Of a stretch of DNA of 64,000 nt, positions 18,179 to 28,563 are shown piece after piece. The position numbers were made by a program, and so were the translations under genes. Each line of letters opens with the position of its first letter. Within the stretch, counting starts at the first letter, position 1. Source of the stretch: Barnesiella intestinihominis YIT 11860. GTDB taxonomy: Bacteria > Bacteroidota > Bacteroidia > Bacteroidales > Barnesiellaceae. Location: contig NZ_JH815206.1 of NCBI RefSeq assembly GCF_000296465.1, forward strand, positions 296,200 through 360,199. Direction: 5' to 3'. A model generated the notes under the pieces. That model was not told the origin of the DNA, did not search any database, and was given only the letters and a program-made list of their open reading frames with translations.

Positions 18179-18186
18179 TATCTTTG
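18179..18186 (+). promoter_or_regulatory. -7 box of the locus 1 ECF sigma gene
   Basis: TATCTTTG at the end of a very AT-rich stretch. TTGG lies 23 bases upstream, a long spacer. The leader would be about 100 bases. Confidence 0.6.
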
Positions 18187-18290
18187 AGGAAAGAAATTCA
18201 TCACCTAATTTAAAATAAAAAGTTGTATCTGAATAACTTTTGGTATTATCGGTTTTGAATATTCATTTTTAGAAGTTAAGTTATAAGACT

Positions 18291-18929
18291 ATGAATCACA
18301 AAGAAATATATGATTTAAATATTTTATCGGAATCATTGATCTCGAATGACGAAACTTTTCAACAAGCATGTGACGATGATTTGATGCGGAGATTAGCTTT
18401 GGACGATGAAAGATCTTTTGATTCTATTTTTAAATTGTATTATAAGGACCTTCTTCTTTATGCGGGGAGCTATCTTCGCGAAAGACAAGTTTGTGAGGAT
18501 ATAGTTCAATCCTTATTCATGCATTTATGGTATGACCGGAAAACACTGTCTGTGGGGAGATCGTTAAAATCTTATCTGTTAATTTCCGTTCGGAATCGTT
18601 GTTTCGATTACATGAGGCATCAAAATGTCAGGAACGATTATTTTGATTACGTAAATGAAAACTCGGTATTATCGAGCTCCAATACCGAGGAATATATTTT
18701 ATATTCCGAATTACAAGATCATATAAAAAAAGCGATAAATAAATTGCCGAAAGCTCAAAAAGAGGTTTTCGTATTGAGCCGGATAAAAGGTATAAAATAT
18801 AAAGAAATCGCTAAAAAACTGAATGTCTCGGAACGTACGGTTGAAGTTCGTATAAGCCAGTCATTAAAAACATTGCGGACTCTTTTGAAAGATTTTTTCT
18901 TATTGATTGCTGTTTTATTTGTACGATAG
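18291..18929 (+). CDS. ECF-type RNA polymerase sigma factor (locus 1)
   Basis: Sigma-70 family ECF factor of 212 residues, the usual first gene of an ECF/anti-ECF glycan locus. Region 2 spans about 40-110 (SFDSIFKLYYKDLLLYAGSY, then EDIVQSLFMHLWYD). Region 4 spans about 145-205 (LPKAQKEVFVLSRIKGIKYK, then EIAKKLNVSERTVEVRISQSL, a helix-turn-helix). There is an acidic N-terminal extension of about 35 residues. Its partner anti-sigma gene follows after 69 bases. By analogy with Bacteroides it would activate the SusC/SusD genes downstream when the SusC STN domain signals through FecR. Confidence 0.93.
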   Translation: MNHKEIYDLNILSESLISNDETFQQACDDDLMRRLALDDERSFDSIFKLYYKDLLLYAGSYLRERQVCEDIVQSLFMHLWYDRKTLSVGRSLKSYLLISVRNRCFDYMRHQNVRNDYFDYVNENSVLSSSNTEEYILYSELQDHIKKAINKLPKAQKEVFVLSRIKGIKYKEIAKKLNVSERTVEVRISQSLKTLRTLLKDFFLLIAVLFVR

Positions 18930-18998
18930 ATAAAAAAAATTCTGTTTTCATTGTGGATTTTTTGGGGATAAACGTCTTATTAATAGAAAGGGATAAAA

Positions 18999-20036
18999 AT
19001 GGAATTATCGAACGAGAATATTGACCGTCTTATTGTAAGATATCTATCTGGAAATTTGGAATTACAGGATAAGCGTGTGCTTGAAACGTGGATTTCGAAT
19101 AACCAAGATAATTATGATTACTTCTTAAAAATGAAAAATTTGTGGGAGGTGACGCATCCTGCTTTTGATGTACGGTCTATTTCGACGACTAAGGCTTTAA
19201 GTCGGATAAAGTTGAAGATGGGTTTACGAGAAAAACGTGTGATACGCATATATCGTTATTGGAGTAGAGTTGCCGCAGTTTTAATTATTCCTATTTTGTT
19301 TGCGTTGATATATATGGTTGCCGATAGGTTTGTAGAACAAGATTATTCTAAAATAAGTTATCAGAAAATATCGGCTCCTTATGGAACCCGTATACAAATG
19401 AATTTGCCTGATGGTTCTATCGTATGGTTGAATTCTGGTGGTGAATTGAAATATCCTACGAAATTTAAGGCCGGAGAGCGTAGCGTTTACTTGAATGGAG
19501 AAGCCTTTTTCGAAGTCCGTTCCGATAAGAAAAATCCTTTCATTGTATATACCGAGGACATGGAAGTTAAAGCCACAGGTACGGCTTTTAATGTAGAAGG
19601 TTATAGCAATGATACGATAAATGCTGTGACCATGGTTAATGGCGTTGTAGAGGTTGAGTTGGATAGGAGTAAAGAACGGTTGAATTTGAAACCGGGACAA
19701 AGAATAAATTATAATACGAAACGGCAAAATTATCGTGTAGAAGAGGTCGATACTTATAAATGGTGTGCATGGAAAGATGGCAAATTAATTTTTAGAGATG
19801 AACCTTTGGACGATGTATTCCGAAAGATAGGACAAGTTTACAATGCCGATATTGTGGTGATGGACAAAGATTTGGCGAAACATATGTATCGTGCGACCTT
19901 TCAGGGAGAAACGCTCGATGAGATTCTACGGTTAATGAAATTGACTGTTCCCATGAAATACATAGAAAAAACTTCCGAGAAAGCTATGCCTAATGGCGTT
20001 TATTCCAAGAGATATATCGAAGTAGTGAGATTATAG
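18999..20036 (+). CDS. FecR-family anti-sigma factor (locus 1)
   Basis: Inner-membrane anti-sigma/signal relay protein of 345 residues. The cytoplasmic N-terminal part (about 1-85) binds the sigma factor. One membrane helix (about 90-110, VAAVLIIPILFALIYMV) follows. The periplasmic FecR domain (about 130-235) has the GTRIQMNLPDGSIVWLNSGG block and GEAFFEVRSDKKNPF. The C-terminal DUF4974-like module (about 260-330, LIFRDEPLDDVFRKIGQVYN) is the STN-contacting part in related systems. Placed directly between sigma and SusC genes. Confidence 0.93.
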   Translation: MELSNENIDRLIVRYLSGNLELQDKRVLETWISNNQDNYDYFLKMKNLWEVTHPAFDVRSISTTKALSRIKLKMGLREKRVIRIYRYWSRVAAVLIIPILFALIYMVADRFVEQDYSKISYQKISAPYGTRIQMNLPDGSIVWLNSGGELKYPTKFKAGERSVYLNGEAFFEVRSDKKNPFIVYTEDMEVKATGTAFNVEGYSNDTINAVTMVNGVVEVELDRSKERLNLKPGQRINYNTKRQNYRVEEVDTYKWCAWKDGKLIFRDEPLDDVFRKIGQVYNADIVVMDKDLAKHMYRATFQGETLDEILRLMKLTVPMKYIEKTSEKAMPNGVYSKRYIEVVRL

Positions 20037-20123
20037 AAAATAATTATGAATAACCTTAAAAATTTTATATTATGAAGAGAAAGACGGATTAGATAGAATA
20101 GAAAGAATTATCCGCCATATAAA

Positions 20124-20156
20124 GAAGGGTGGAACCTTCCTCCATATCCACCCTTC
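20124..20156 (+). promoter_or_regulatory. hairpin between anti-sigma and susC genes (locus 1)
   Basis: Perfect stem GAAGGGTGGA/TCCACCCTTC with a 13-base loop and no T-run after it. More likely an mRNA processing or stability structure than a terminator. Confidence 0.5.
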
Positions 20157-20224
20157 ATAAGTTAGCGGAAAGATAACACTTAGAGTTTATTATCCTTAAA
20201 TACCAACTAAACTAACACAAATGT

Positions 20225-23200
20225 ATGAACTTTATTTCTATTTTGAAAGGTAGGAAGCAACAATTTCTGCCTAAGAATCTTCTAATTATAAAAATTTGCT
20301 CGCTTTTGTTGGTTTGCTGTAATGTTATGGCTTTCGGTGCAGATAATCATACACGCGATCCATTAGTAAGCGTCAATATGAAAAATGCTACTCTCGAAAG
20401 CGTTTTGAATTATATAGAGGAAACAACCAGTTACTCTTTTTTGTACAATAAACAGCAAGTAGATGTCGGTCAGAGGATCGATATATCGCAGAAAGATCAA
20501 CCTATCTCCGTAATTCTGGATATTTTGTTTAAAGGGAGCGATATTACGTATTCTATAAACGGAAAGCAGATAGTTCTCAGTAAAAGCCGGTCAAATGCTT
20601 CTTCGAAGGTCGATAAGCGCCTGCTTACGGGTACGGTTATCGATAGTAAGGGAGAAGCCGTTATCGGAGCTAATGTGATTGTAAAAGGCGAGAAATCGGG
20701 AAAGGCGACCGATATAGAAGGAAATTTTTCCATCGAAGTCCCCGACAAAGGTGTTCTGTTGGTGTCTTATATTGGGTTTCAACCGCAGGAGGTGAGTTAT
20801 GGCACGAAAAAAAATGTGACTGTGGTTTTACAGGAAAATAATACATCTCTTGACGAAGTCGTTGTCGTGGGTTTCGGTAAACAGAAAAAAGAGAGTGTGA
20901 TCGGTGCTATTCAATCGGTAAAAGCCAGTGAACTTCGTGTGCCCACTACCAACCTTACTAACACGTTTGCCGGTCGTATTGCCGGCGTAATATCGGTTCA
21001 GAAAACCGGGGAGCCGGGAGCCGACGGTGCGAATTTTTGGATACGAGGAGTCAGTACATTCGCTTCGGGTTCAGCTCAGAATGCCTTGATATTAATTGAT
21101 GGAACAGAATCCAGCACGTATGATTTGAATGCCTTAGCACCGGAAACAATCGAGAGTTTTTCTGTCTTGAAAGATGCTACGGCAACGGCTCTTTATGGTT
21201 CGCGTGGGGCGAACGGCGTTCTTTTGGTTACGACCAAGTCGGGTCGAATGAATCAAAAACCTACGATAAATGTTCGTGTCGAAGGGCGAATGTCCATGCC
21301 TACACAGATTCCTGAACTGGCCGATGGTGTCACTTATATGAAAATGTTTAATGAAGCGATCGAAGCTCGTACTCCCGGAGCGAATCCTCAGTTTACCGAC
21401 GATCAGATTCAAGGAACTATTGAGAACCGCAATCCTTACCTTTATCCAAATAACGATTGGTATGATATTATTTTTAAAGATGTCACGTTTAATCAGGCTG
21501 CGAACATAAACGTTTCCGGTGGGTCGAAAAACATGGATTATTTTGTCAGTGCGACATTTAATAACGATATGGGGTTGGTACAAGAAGCAAAAGAAAATCC
21601 GTTAAAGAATAATATTCAGAATTTGCGGTATTCGTTTCAAGCCAATGTAAATACTCATATTTCGTCCACTACCAAAATGGGGGTGAAATTAAATGTTCAA
21701 ATACAAGATTACAAGGGCCCTTATAATAGTATCAATACGATCTTTAATCGGGTAATGTGGGCACAGCCTACCTATTTCCCGGTGAAATTTCCTCAAATCG
21801 AGGGTACGAATTATATCGCATGGGGTAATAAATCGGGTGGCGCCCAACTCAACCGTTATCCGAATCCGTATGCCGAACTGGCTTCCGGTATAAAGGAAAT
21901 GTTCCGCATTACGACGATGGCGACGTTTAATATAGACCAAGATTTGAAGTTTATTACTAAGGGGTTGTCTGTTAAAGGTTTATTCTCTATGAAGCATTTC
22001 TCTTCTACGACTTTGAATCGTACTTATACTCCCTATTATTTCGAAATCGACCCGAACACGATTGTTACCGATCCTATTACGGGAAATCAATCTTGGAAGT
22101 TGAGAAATGTCAATAACGATGGAACCGATGCGTTTTCTTTTACCAAAGCCTATTCGGGTGATAGGTTATTCAATTTTAATGTTTCGTTAGATTATCAAAG
22201 AAAGTTTGCCGATCTTCATGATATTTCAGCGCAACTGATTTATTTGCAACGAGGGGTTTATAGTAGTAATCCGGCCAATTATAACTCTTCTCTCGGAGAG
22301 TTGAATCAAGGTATGGCCGGAAGATTTACGTATGACTTTGATAAACGTTATTTCTTTGAGTTTAATTTCGGATATAATGGGAGTGACAATTTCGCCAAAG
22401 GTAAGCGGTTCGGGTTCTTCCCTTCCTATGCACTCGGTTATATTATTTCGAACGAGGACTTTTTTGCCCCTTTGAATAAGACGATTAGTCTGCTGAAATT
22501 AAGAGGATCGTATGGAACGGTTGGAAATTCTAATTCTTCTGTTCGTTTTCCCGGATATACCAATGTCAATATGAATGGAGCCGGATATGCTTTCGGTGAG
22601 GATTTCAAAGCTACCGAGGCCGGAGCTATCATAACGACATATGGTAATGAAAATGCAACTTGGGAGGTTGCTAAAAAAGCAAATGTGGGTATAGAATTGG
22701 GTTTGTTCGATCAAAAATTCTTGTTGATTGCCGATTACTTTCATGAAAATAGGGACAAAATTTTAATGACTCGGCAAACTATTTCGCCTACGATAGGAAT
22801 TGGTGATGCTAATCCGGTAGCCAATGTGGGAAAAGTGACGAATAGAGGAGTTGATATGTCTTTGGAATATAATCATGCGTTTTCCAAAGATATTGTTCTT
22901 TCGGTTAAAGGGAACTTTACTTATGCTGTAAATAAAATATTGGAGAAAGATGAACCCCATTATCCGTTTAGTTATCAATACGAGAGAGGCGGAGCCTTGA
23001 ATCGTGTCGGTCCGGCTTATATAGCGCTGGGGTTATTTAAAGATGAGGAAGATATTAAAAATAGTCCCAGTCAAGAGGCTATCATGCCTAATATAAAACC
23101 GGGGGATATAAAATATCAAGATTTGAATGAAGATGGGGTGGTTAACGAATATGACCGTACCTATATCGGAAATCCTTATATCCCACAGATTGTATATGGT

Positions 23201-23644
23201 TTCGGAGCCTCTTTCCAATATAAGAATTGGGACTTCTCTGTATTCTTCCAGGGTGCGGGAAAAGTCTCTATTTATTTGGACGATATACATCCGTTCGATA
23301 TCTATCATAAGAATGTTTTGAAATTTGTGGCAGATGACTATTGGTCGGCATCTAATCCCAATCCTAATGCGAAGTATCCGAGATTGGCGCACAATGTAGA
23401 TAATACGAATACATACCAGAAGTCGACGTTCTGGTTGAGAGATGGTTCTTTCCTGAGATTGAAAAATGCCGAGATAGGATATTCCTACAAATTTATGAGA
23501 GCCTATATTGCCGGTAGTAATTTATTGACATTTACGGGCTTTAAGTATTGGGATCCTGAGATCGGAGGCGGATCTAACAGTGGCAATGGATTGGTATATC
23601 CTTTACAGAGAGTTTTCAATCTGGGTGTTCAATTTAATTTCTAA
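20225..23644 (+). CDS. SusC/RagA TonB-dependent outer-membrane transporter with STN domain (locus 1)
   Basis: Outer-membrane glycan importer of 1139 residues. A signal peptide of about 38 residues is followed by an STN domain (about 50-122, NMKNATLESVLNYIEETTSY), a carboxypeptidase-D-regulatory-like domain (about 132-205, LTGTVIDSKGEAVIGANVIV), the TonB-box-like segment LDEVVVVGFGKQKKES, a plug with ATALYGSRGANGVLLVTTKSG, and a beta barrel ending in VQFNF. STN transporters signal through FecR/ECF pairs, matching the genes upstream. The SusD gene follows after 7 bases. The sugar specificity must come from context: nearby GH20, GH109 and GH110 point to host glycans. Confidence 0.96.
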   Translation: MNFISILKGRKQQFLPKNLLIIKICSLLLVCCNVMAFGADNHTRDPLVSVNMKNATLESVLNYIEETTSYSFLYNKQQVDVGQRIDISQKDQPISVILDILFKGSDITYSINGKQIVLSKSRSNASSKVDKRLLTGTVIDSKGEAVIGANVIVKGEKSGKATDIEGNFSIEVPDKGVLLVSYIGFQPQEVSYGTKKNVTVVLQENNTSLDEVVVVGFGKQKKESVIGAIQSVKASELRVPTTNLTNTFAGRIAGVISVQKTGEPGADGANFWIRGVSTFASGSAQNALILIDGTESSTYDLNALAPETIESFSVLKDATATALYGSRGANGVLLVTTKSGRMNQKPTINVRVEGRMSMPTQIPELADGVTYMKMFNEAIEARTPGANPQFTDDQIQGTIENRNPYLYPNNDWYDIIFKDVTFNQAANINVSGGSKNMDYFVSATFNNDMGLVQEAKENPLKNNIQNLRYSFQANVNTHISSTTKMGVKLNVQIQDYKGPYNSINTIFNRVMWAQPTYFPVKFPQIEGTNYIAWGNKSGGAQLNRYPNPYAELASGIKEMFRITTMATFNIDQDLKFITKGLSVKGLFSMKHFSSTTLNRTYTPYYFEIDPNTIVTDPITGNQSWKLRNVNNDGTDAFSFTKAYSGDRLFNFNVSLDYQRKFADLHDISAQLIYLQRGVYSSNPANYNSSLGELNQGMAGRFTYDFDKRYFFEFNFGYNGSDNFAKGKRFGFFPSYALGYIISNEDFFAPLNKTISLLKLRGSYGTVGNSNSSVRFPGYTNVNMNGAGYAFGEDFKATEAGAIITTYGNENATWEVAKKANVGIELGLFDQKFLLIADYFHENRDKILMTRQTISPTIGIGDANPVANVGKVTNRGVDMSLEYNHAFSKDIVLSVKGNFTYAVNKILEKDEPHYPFSYQYERGGALNRVGPAYIALGLFKDEEDIKNSPSQEAIMPNIKPGDIKYQDLNEDGVVNEYDRTYIGNPYIPQIVYGFGASFQYKNWDFSVFFQGAGKVSIYLDDIHPFDIYHKNVLKFVADDYWSASNPNPNAKYPRLAHNVDNTNTYQKSTFWLRDGSFLRLKNAEIGYSYKFMRAYIAGSNLLTFTGFKYWDPEIGGGSNSGNGLVYPLQRVFNLGVQFNF

Positions 23645-23651
23645 AACGATT

Positions 23652-25595
23652 ATGAAAGCAATTAAAAATATATTCTTAGTATTAGGGATACTCGTTACTG
23701 TTTCCGGTTGTGATTATCTGGATTCTGAACCTGAGAAGAAAGGAACTTTGGAAGAGGCTTTTGCCAGCGTAAATTCGGCAAGGAATTTTTTGTACGCTTG
23801 TTATTCTTTTATGCCCGAGTCGAGTGATCATAACGGGGAGCCGCAATTTAATGGAGCCAGTGATGAAGTGTGCATAACTTCTCAGTGGGCTACGACATGG
23901 CATTACTCCAAAGTCGCGAATATTGGGTCTCAAACGGCAGCCGATCCCATATATAATTATTGGTCTTATTTCAAAAGTCCTACACAATCGAGCCGTTGTA
24001 AAGCGTACAATCTTTATGGCGCTATTCGTCAATGCTATACATTTTTGAATCGAGTAGAAAGTGTACCGGGAATATCCGCAGCAGAAATAACCGATTTTTC
24101 ATCGCAAGCCAAATTTCTGATAGCTTATTATCATTATCTGTTGTTAAGATTGTATGGTCCGATTGTGTTGATAGACAGGGAAATTCCATTGGATGCTACC
24201 GGTGAGTTGGCCTTCCCGAAACGTCGTCCTTACGATGAGTGTGTAGAATGGATCGCCGATCGTTTAGACGAAGTGGCTCCTTTACTGCCGCCTATCCAAA
24301 CTTCCGATAAATATGGAGCTCCCACGCGGGCTGCGGCAAAAGGAATAAAATCGCGTATGTTATTGTATGCCGCAAGTCCTTTGTTTAATGGGAATAGTGA
24401 ATATTACAGCGACTTTAAGAATAAAGATGGAGAACAATTAATCAGTTTGCAGTATGATAAGGAAAAATGGAAAAAAGCCTTAGATGCAGCCGAGGACGCT
24501 ATCAATGAAGCGCATGCAGCTGGACATGATTTGTATACCCATTTGCAGGCTCCGGTTGGAATAAGCGATGCTGAAAAAGGATATTTTAATCATCGTTGGT
24601 CGTTGGTGACTATGCCGAGTGCGGGAAATACAGATATTATTTGGGCTTACACAGGATCCCGAATGAATATTCAACAAATGATAGCACCTCGCGGATTGTC
24701 ACAAGGATCTACCACTGTTCCTTATGGGGGCTTGGCTCCTTCAATGCAAATGGTGGAAACCTATTTAACAAAGAATGGATTGCCCATTGATAAAGACCCG
24801 TCTTTCCAATATGATAGAAGATTTGGAGTAACGACCGATCCTGAGACGGGAGAAAAGACCGTGAGATTACATTTGAATCGGGAACCTCGTTTCTATGCCG
24901 ATATTGCATACGACCGGGCAACCAATTTCGAATTGGACGGCAGAGATGGAATAAAAGGAGGAAAAGGTTATACGTTGTATTTGAGAATGGGCGAAATTAA
25001 TCCTGAAACCAATCAGACGAACGGGAATGATCCCTTGAAAGATAATATCACTCCTAATGGTTATTTGTGGAAAAAATATTTACATCCGAATACGAGTTTC
25101 GCTAATAATCAGGTGGCAGTGAGGGCTACGGCTTTTCCGTTGGTTCGTTTGACAGAGCTCTATCTCAATTATGTGGAGGCTTATTATGAATATTATGGAA
25201 GACTTGATGGGCAGGCTCTCATTTATTTGAATGATATTCGTTCCCATGCCGGTATCCCCAATGTCGAGACTTCTTGGCAGGGAATTGCAGGGAAAGACTA
25301 TCGCGAGATTATACGACAAGAAAGAACGATTGAACTCATGTATGAAGGCCATCGATTCTTCGATGCTCGTCGTTGGAAAATTGCGCATCTGACTTTCAAT
25401 AAGGTTCAGAAAAGATGGAATTGTTTTCCGGCAGGATTTACGACTCAATCTCCGCAGTCAGCAGAAAATTATCTGACATTGCGAAACAGTAATGAGCCGA
25501 CGAAAACTTTTAATGTGCCACAACACTATCTCTATCCGCTGGATTCCAGAGATATAAATATCAATCCGAATTTAGTCCAAAATCCGGGGTGGTAG
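23652..25595 (+). CDS. SusD/RagB surface glycan-binding lipoprotein (locus 1)
   Basis: Outer-membrane lipoprotein that caps the SusC barrel and binds the glycan. The chosen ATG gives MKAIKNIFLVLGILVTVSGC with a lipobox cysteine at residue 20; an upstream frame-open start inside susC is rejected. The 647 residues are long for the family (often 500-600). TPR-like helices near YYHYLLLRLYGPIVL, the ATRAAAKGIKSRMLLYAASPLF block and the C-terminal REIIRQERTIELMYEGHRFFDARRW are classic SusD features. It ends NLVQNPGW like its relatives. Placed immediately after susC and before a hairpin. Confidence 0.95.
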   Translation: MKAIKNIFLVLGILVTVSGCDYLDSEPEKKGTLEEAFASVNSARNFLYACYSFMPESSDHNGEPQFNGASDEVCITSQWATTWHYSKVANIGSQTAADPIYNYWSYFKSPTQSSRCKAYNLYGAIRQCYTFLNRVESVPGISAAEITDFSSQAKFLIAYYHYLLLRLYGPIVLIDREIPLDATGELAFPKRRPYDECVEWIADRLDEVAPLLPPIQTSDKYGAPTRAAAKGIKSRMLLYAASPLFNGNSEYYSDFKNKDGEQLISLQYDKEKWKKALDAAEDAINEAHAAGHDLYTHLQAPVGISDAEKGYFNHRWSLVTMPSAGNTDIIWAYTGSRMNIQQMIAPRGLSQGSTTVPYGGLAPSMQMVETYLTKNGLPIDKDPSFQYDRRFGVTTDPETGEKTVRLHLNREPRFYADIAYDRATNFELDGRDGIKGGKGYTLYLRMGEINPETNQTNGNDPLKDNITPNGYLWKKYLHPNTSFANNQVAVRATAFPLVRLTELYLNYVEAYYEYYGRLDGQALIYLNDIRSHAGIPNVETSWQGIAGKDYREIIRQERTIELMYEGHRFFDARRWKIAHLTFNKVQKRWNCFPAGFTTQSPQSAENYLTLRNSNEPTKTFNVPQHYLYPLDSRDININPNLVQNPGW

Positions 25596-25635
25596 GCGGT
25601 CGAATATACAGACACACTTTTTAGATAGATTTGGA

Positions 25636-25679
25636 AAGGCCCGGTCTCGATGTGTTGAGAGACCGAGAGATCGGGCCTT
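25636..25679 (+). promoter_or_regulatory. hairpin after susD (locus 1)
   Basis: Stem AAGGCCCG/CGGGCCTT with an inner CTC/GAG stem and GACC repeats, no T-run. It may protect the upstream susCD message or reduce readthrough into the enzyme genes. Confidence 0.55.
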
Positions 25680-25711
25680 ATAAGTAGAATTCATGCATTA
25701 AACAAATAAAT

Positions 25712-26884
25712 ATGCTCAGGAAACTAATAAGAGTTTGGATTGTAGGAATAGTATTCCCGCTCTATGCCATAGCCGGGCAACCTTCGGTAAAAATTACCCA
25801 CGGTCCCTATTTACAAAACTTGTCGGAGAACGAAGTGACAGTCGTGTGGACAACCGATAAGCCTTGTAAATCGTGGGTGGAATTCAGCAAAAAGGAAGAC
25901 GGTAAGAACTTCTACTCCCAACTGCCGCGAAAAGCCTATGCCTCACAAGACGGGTTGTGTTGTGTCGACACATTGCATCGCGTAACGATTACGGGGCTTG
26001 AAAAAAACACGACCTATTTTTACCGAGTATTGTCACAAGAGGTAAAAGAGTTGCTGCCCTATCGTCCTGTTTTGGGTAACATCGTTTCTACCGATATCTG
26101 GGAAAAACCGTTGACTTTTACAACACTCGATGGCAGACAGGAAACATTGTCGATAGTTATGATAAACGATATACATGGGAAGAACGATTTGCAGAAAAAA
26201 TTGTTGGAAATGGCTCCACCGCAAAATGTCGATATGGTAGTGTTTTGTGGGGATATGTGTAACTATATTAACAAGCAAAGTGATATTTTCACCGGTTTTT
26301 TAGATACATCGGTCGGCCTGTTCGCATCTAGAAAACCATTTGTATATGTAAGGGGTAATCATGAAACTCGTGGAGCATATGCCCGTAATTTCTTCCGATA
26401 CCTTGCCGGTCCCGAAGGGAAGTTCTATTACGCTTTCACCTATGGCCCCATTCGGTTCATCGTGTTAGATAGCGGTGAAGATAAACCCGATACAGATGTG
26501 GAATATTCGGGTTTGGTAGATTTTGATAATTATATACTTGAACAAAAGGAGTGGTTGGCCCGTGAATTGGAAAGTCCGGAGTTTAGAGCTGCCTCTTTTC
26601 GGGTAGTCTTGTCTCATATTCCTTTTGGGAAAGGCAGTTGGTATGGCTCTGAACGACTACGCAAACAGTTGCTCCCCCTATTGGAGAGTGTTCGTATCGA
26701 TTTGATGTTAAGTGGGCATAATCACGCATTCGGATTTATGGATAAGGGGAAAGTTACAGCTTTCCCTATAATAGTGAACTCCAATAACTCTGTGTTGACA
26801 ATGTTTGGTTCGAAAGATCTGCTGAAAGTTCAAGTTAAGCAAATTGATGGAAAAGTATTATTAGAGAAAGAATTCAGTAAATAA
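25712..26884 (+). CDS. exported purple-acid-phosphatase-like metallophosphoesterase
   Basis: Predicted periplasmic or surface phosphoesterase of 390 residues with a cleavable signal peptide (MLRKLIRVWIVGIVFPLYAIAG). Residues about 28-115 form a fibronectin-III-like domain (ITHGPYLQNLSENEVTVVWTT) as in purple acid phosphatases. The calcineurin-like domain has an intact metal centre: MINDIHGK (DxH), VVFCGDMCNY (GD), VRGNHETRG (GNHE), VVLSHIPF and LMLSGHNHAFG (GHxH). It is co-directional with GH20 (11-base gap). The substrate is unknown; a phosphorylated glycan or lipid is possible. Confidence 0.87.
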   Translation: MLRKLIRVWIVGIVFPLYAIAGQPSVKITHGPYLQNLSENEVTVVWTTDKPCKSWVEFSKKEDGKNFYSQLPRKAYASQDGLCCVDTLHRVTITGLEKNTTYFYRVLSQEVKELLPYRPVLGNIVSTDIWEKPLTFTTLDGRQETLSIVMINDIHGKNDLQKKLLEMAPPQNVDMVVFCGDMCNYINKQSDIFTGFLDTSVGLFASRKPFVYVRGNHETRGAYARNFFRYLAGPEGKFYYAFTYGPIRFIVLDSGEDKPDTDVEYSGLVDFDNYILEQKEWLARELESPEFRAASFRVVLSHIPFGKGSWYGSERLRKQLLPLLESVRIDLMLSGHNHAFGFMDKGKVTAFPIIVNSNNSVLTMFGSKDLLKVQVKQIDGKVLLEKEFSK

Positions 26885-26895
26885 CGATAGGAATT

Positions 26896-28563
26896 ATGCA
26901 AAATATACGAACAATACGATATTGTTTTATCTTGTTTTTATCCGTTTTAGTCTCTTGTAAAGGCCAAACCGATAAATTAAATGATAATTGCCCCCTTATA
27001 CCCAAACCATTATCGGTAGACATGCAACCGGGCGAATTTACGTTTGGAGACAGTGTGGTAATTGAATTGAAAACAGATGATGAAGAAATAAAAAGAGCGG
27101 CAAACTTTCTTAAAACCTTTGTGGAACAGACAGGAAGTTGCAAAGCTCAGATAGGAACCGGTGAAGAAGCCCGGAACAAAATCGTTTTTACCGTTTGCGA
27201 TACGATCGCTCATGATGAGGCTTATAGACTCGATGTGTCCCCTCGTACGGTAACTATCGCCTCGAAGGGTGGTGCTGGTGCTTTTTATGCAGTGCAAACA
27301 TTGCGTCAATTGCTTCCGGCCGAATGCGAGAAAAAAATATGTGACGAAAATGTGATACTGCAAGTGCCCTGCGTGAATATCTACGATGAACCTCGTTTCA
27401 AACATCGAGGGTTTATGCTTGATGTGGCACGTCATTATTTCCCGTTGGATTTTATCAAGAAAAACATCGATATAATGACATTGTATAAATTGAATGTATT
27501 GCATCTGCATTTAACCGATGATCAGGGGTGGCGCATCGAGATAAAATCGCATCCGCGGCTTACTTCTGTGGGGGCTTGGCGCAAACAAAGTATTGCCGGA
27601 CATAAAAATGATGTACCTCGTAAATACGATGGAAAACCTCATGGCGGATATTATACCCAAGATGAATTGCGGGAAATTGTCGAATATGCCCACGAGAGAT
27701 TTATTGAGGTTATTCCTGAAATCGAAATGCCGGGACATACTCAATCGATTTTGGCCGCATATCCTCAGTTGGCCTGTTTCCATAAAAACTACGAAGTCTC
27801 GTGCGATTGGGGCGTTCATAAAGAAGTCCTATGTACAAAGGAAGGCAGTTTTAAACTTCTGGAAGATGTGCTATCCGAAGTTTTTGAAATTTTTCCTTCG
27901 AAATATATACATATAGGAGGAGATGAATGTCCGAAAGACCGTTGGTCCGAATGTCCGGTTTGTCAACGAAATATAAAACGATTGGGATTGAAAGATGAGC
28001 ATGAACTCCAAAGCTATTTTATAAAACGAATGGAGGAGTTTGTCAATGCACATGACCGGCAAATTATTGGCTGGGACGAAATTTTAGAAGGTGGCATCGC
28101 GCCTAATGCCGTTGTCATGTCTTGGAGGGGAGAAGCAGGAGGTATAAAAGCGGCAAAAATGAACCATTCTGTTATCATGACTCCTCGGGATTTTTGCTAT
28201 CTCGATTATTATCAATCGGAAGACCGGGATAATGAGCCTTTGGCTATTTATGGTTACCTACCGTTAGATTCGGTTTATTCCTATAATCCTACCGAAAAAT
28301 TAACATCGGAACAGGGTCGATATATTTTAGGCATTCAGGGAAATCTTTGGACGGAATACATTGCTACTCCCGAGCATGCCGAATATATGGCTTATCCGAG
28401 GGCCATAGCGTTGGCCGAAGTTGGGTGGAGTCGGCAAGAACAAAAAGATTTTACAGATTTTATCTACCGTTTGACTATTCAATCGAAGAGGCTTGATTCA
28501 TTGAATGTTAATTATGCGAAACACTTTCTTTTTTCAGTAAAAAATAAAAATGATAAACTATGA
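26896..28563 (+). CDS. GH20 beta-N-acetylhexosaminidase
   Basis: Removes terminal beta-GlcNAc or beta-GalNAc from host glycans. The 555-residue chain carries a lipoprotein-type signal (LFLSVLVSCKGQ, cysteine near residue 17-18). GH20 domain 2 lies at about 35-150. The catalytic (beta/alpha)8 barrel starts at about 155 (FKHRGFMLDVARHYFP, then LHLHLTDDQGWRIEI). The catalytic Asp-Glu pair is in KYIHIGGDECP near residue 340. SWRGEAGG and GIQGNLWTEYIATPEHAEYM shape the active site. The stop overlaps the next start (ATGA), so translation is coupled with the T9SS propeller protein. Confidence 0.95.
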   Translation: MQNIRTIRYCFILFLSVLVSCKGQTDKLNDNCPLIPKPLSVDMQPGEFTFGDSVVIELKTDDEEIKRAANFLKTFVEQTGSCKAQIGTGEEARNKIVFTVCDTIAHDEAYRLDVSPRTVTIASKGGAGAFYAVQTLRQLLPAECEKKICDENVILQVPCVNIYDEPRFKHRGFMLDVARHYFPLDFIKKNIDIMTLYKLNVLHLHLTDDQGWRIEIKSHPRLTSVGAWRKQSIAGHKNDVPRKYDGKPHGGYYTQDELREIVEYAHERFIEVIPEIEMPGHTQSILAAYPQLACFHKNYEVSCDWGVHKEVLCTKEGSFKLLEDVLSEVFEIFPSKYIHIGGDECPKDRWSECPVCQRNIKRLGLKDEHELQSYFIKRMEEFVNAHDRQIIGWDEILEGGIAPNAVVMSWRGEAGGIKAAKMNHSVIMTPRDFCYLDYYQSEDRDNEPLAIYGYLPLDSVYSYNPTEKLTSEQGRYILGIQGNLWTEYIATPEHAEYMAYPRAIALAEVGWSRQEQKDFTDFIYRLTIQSKRLDSLNVNYAKHFLFSVKNKNDKL